DNA of 5,615 nt, from the NCBI GenBank assembly GCA_028692515.1, contig JAQUXG010000124.1, positions 1 through 5,615 on the forward strand, written 5' to 3'. Source of the DNA: Kiritimatiellales bacterium (GTDB lineage: Bacteria > Verrucomicrobiota > Kiritimatiellia > Kiritimatiellales > Tichowtungiaceae). The notes below the pieces were generated by a model. The model was given only the letters and a program-made list of their open reading frames with translations. It did no database searches and had not been told where the DNA came from. Within the stretch, counting starts at the first letter, position 1, and every line of letters begins with the position of its first letter. Shown here in pieces: positions 5,557-5,615 of this stretch. Both the position numbers and the translations under genes were made by a program.

Positions 5557-5615
5557 TGAGGCCCTGCAAGAGCTACTAATTTACTGATACGTGAAAAATC
5601 CGCCGCCCGATTTCC
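5553..5615 (-). CDS. 3' end of an upstream gene (partial, unidentified)
   Basis: The minus strand entering the window is open for 20 codons, ending in ADFSRISKLVALAGPQ, and then stops at a TGA (5553-5555). That TGA overlaps the ATG of the next gene in an ATGA arrangement, which is the usual sign of translational coupling in an operon and the main reason for choosing this frame. The fragment is too short to assign a family. The other two minus-strand frames also run open for 10-12 codons before stopping (for example at the TAA, 5581-5583), so the frame choice is an inference. Confidence 0.45.
   Translation of the reverse strand, partial: GNRAADFSRISKLVALAGPQ

Noticed and set aside
5557..5615. 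Promoter search upstream of the GT2 gene
   Set aside because: No convincing -35/-10 pair is visible, and the ATGA overlap with an upstream reading frame suggests the genes are co-transcribed from farther upstream.

Overview
The window is part of a bacterial surface-polysaccharide biosynthesis locus. Five complete genes and the 3' tip of a sixth all lie on the minus strand, so transcription runs from position 5615 towards position 1. They are tightly packed: stop and start codons overlap or sit a few bases apart, and two junctions are ATGA overlaps. This looks like one operon with its promoter outside the window. No RNA gene, CRISPR array, insertion sequence or clear promoter is visible. Base composition looks close to balanced. 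The style of the genes (a TagA clade with DGMPLVW and RVYGPDL motifs, and short-repeat insertions encoding SEV..Q / SDLRP.TS peptides) reminds me of uncultured PVC-group bacteria such as Kiritimatiellota or Verrucomicrobiota. That is a low-confidence impression from memory.

In transcription order the window holds: (1) the last 20 codons of an unidentified gene; (2) a family 2 glycosyltransferase (4810-5556) of the polyprenyl-phosphate sugar synthase type, with a degenerate DxD region; (3) a GtrA-like four-helix membrane protein (4273-4782); (4) an extended-SDR NAD-dependent sugar epimerase/dehydratase (3305-4264); (5) a class I SAM-dependent methyltransferase (2616-3308); and (6) a large 864-residue fusion protein (41-2635). 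The fusion consists of a VanZ-like membrane domain followed by two complete tandem WecG/TagA/CpsF (GT26) glycosyltransferase domains. A plausible combined role is to make a modified nucleotide sugar (4, perhaps 5), load and flip a lipid-linked sugar (2 and 3), and add two N-acetylmannosamine-type residues to a lipid-linked glycan at the membrane (6). The sugar identities are not determinable from the sequence.

The most unusual feature is at DNA level inside gene 6. Two elements built from 7-nt units in strict register (522-633, 16 units; 1650-1719, 10 units) switch orientation midway, so each is a large imperfect palindrome. Both are read in frame, in the same coding orientation, and fall in presumed surface loops of the two GT26 domains. 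All four ends of the two elements abut, within 0-1 nt, a separate inverted repeat made with neighbouring coding sequence (496-522, 635-669, 1627-1649, 1721-1769). A further in-frame hairpin with 8-bp direct repeats sits in the VanZ-like part (2049-2086), and another palindrome lies just after the gene (2-21). The gene therefore appears to have been colonised by protein-compatible palindromic repeats, resembling in concept the in-frame palindromic elements of Rickettsia but of different sequence and architecture.
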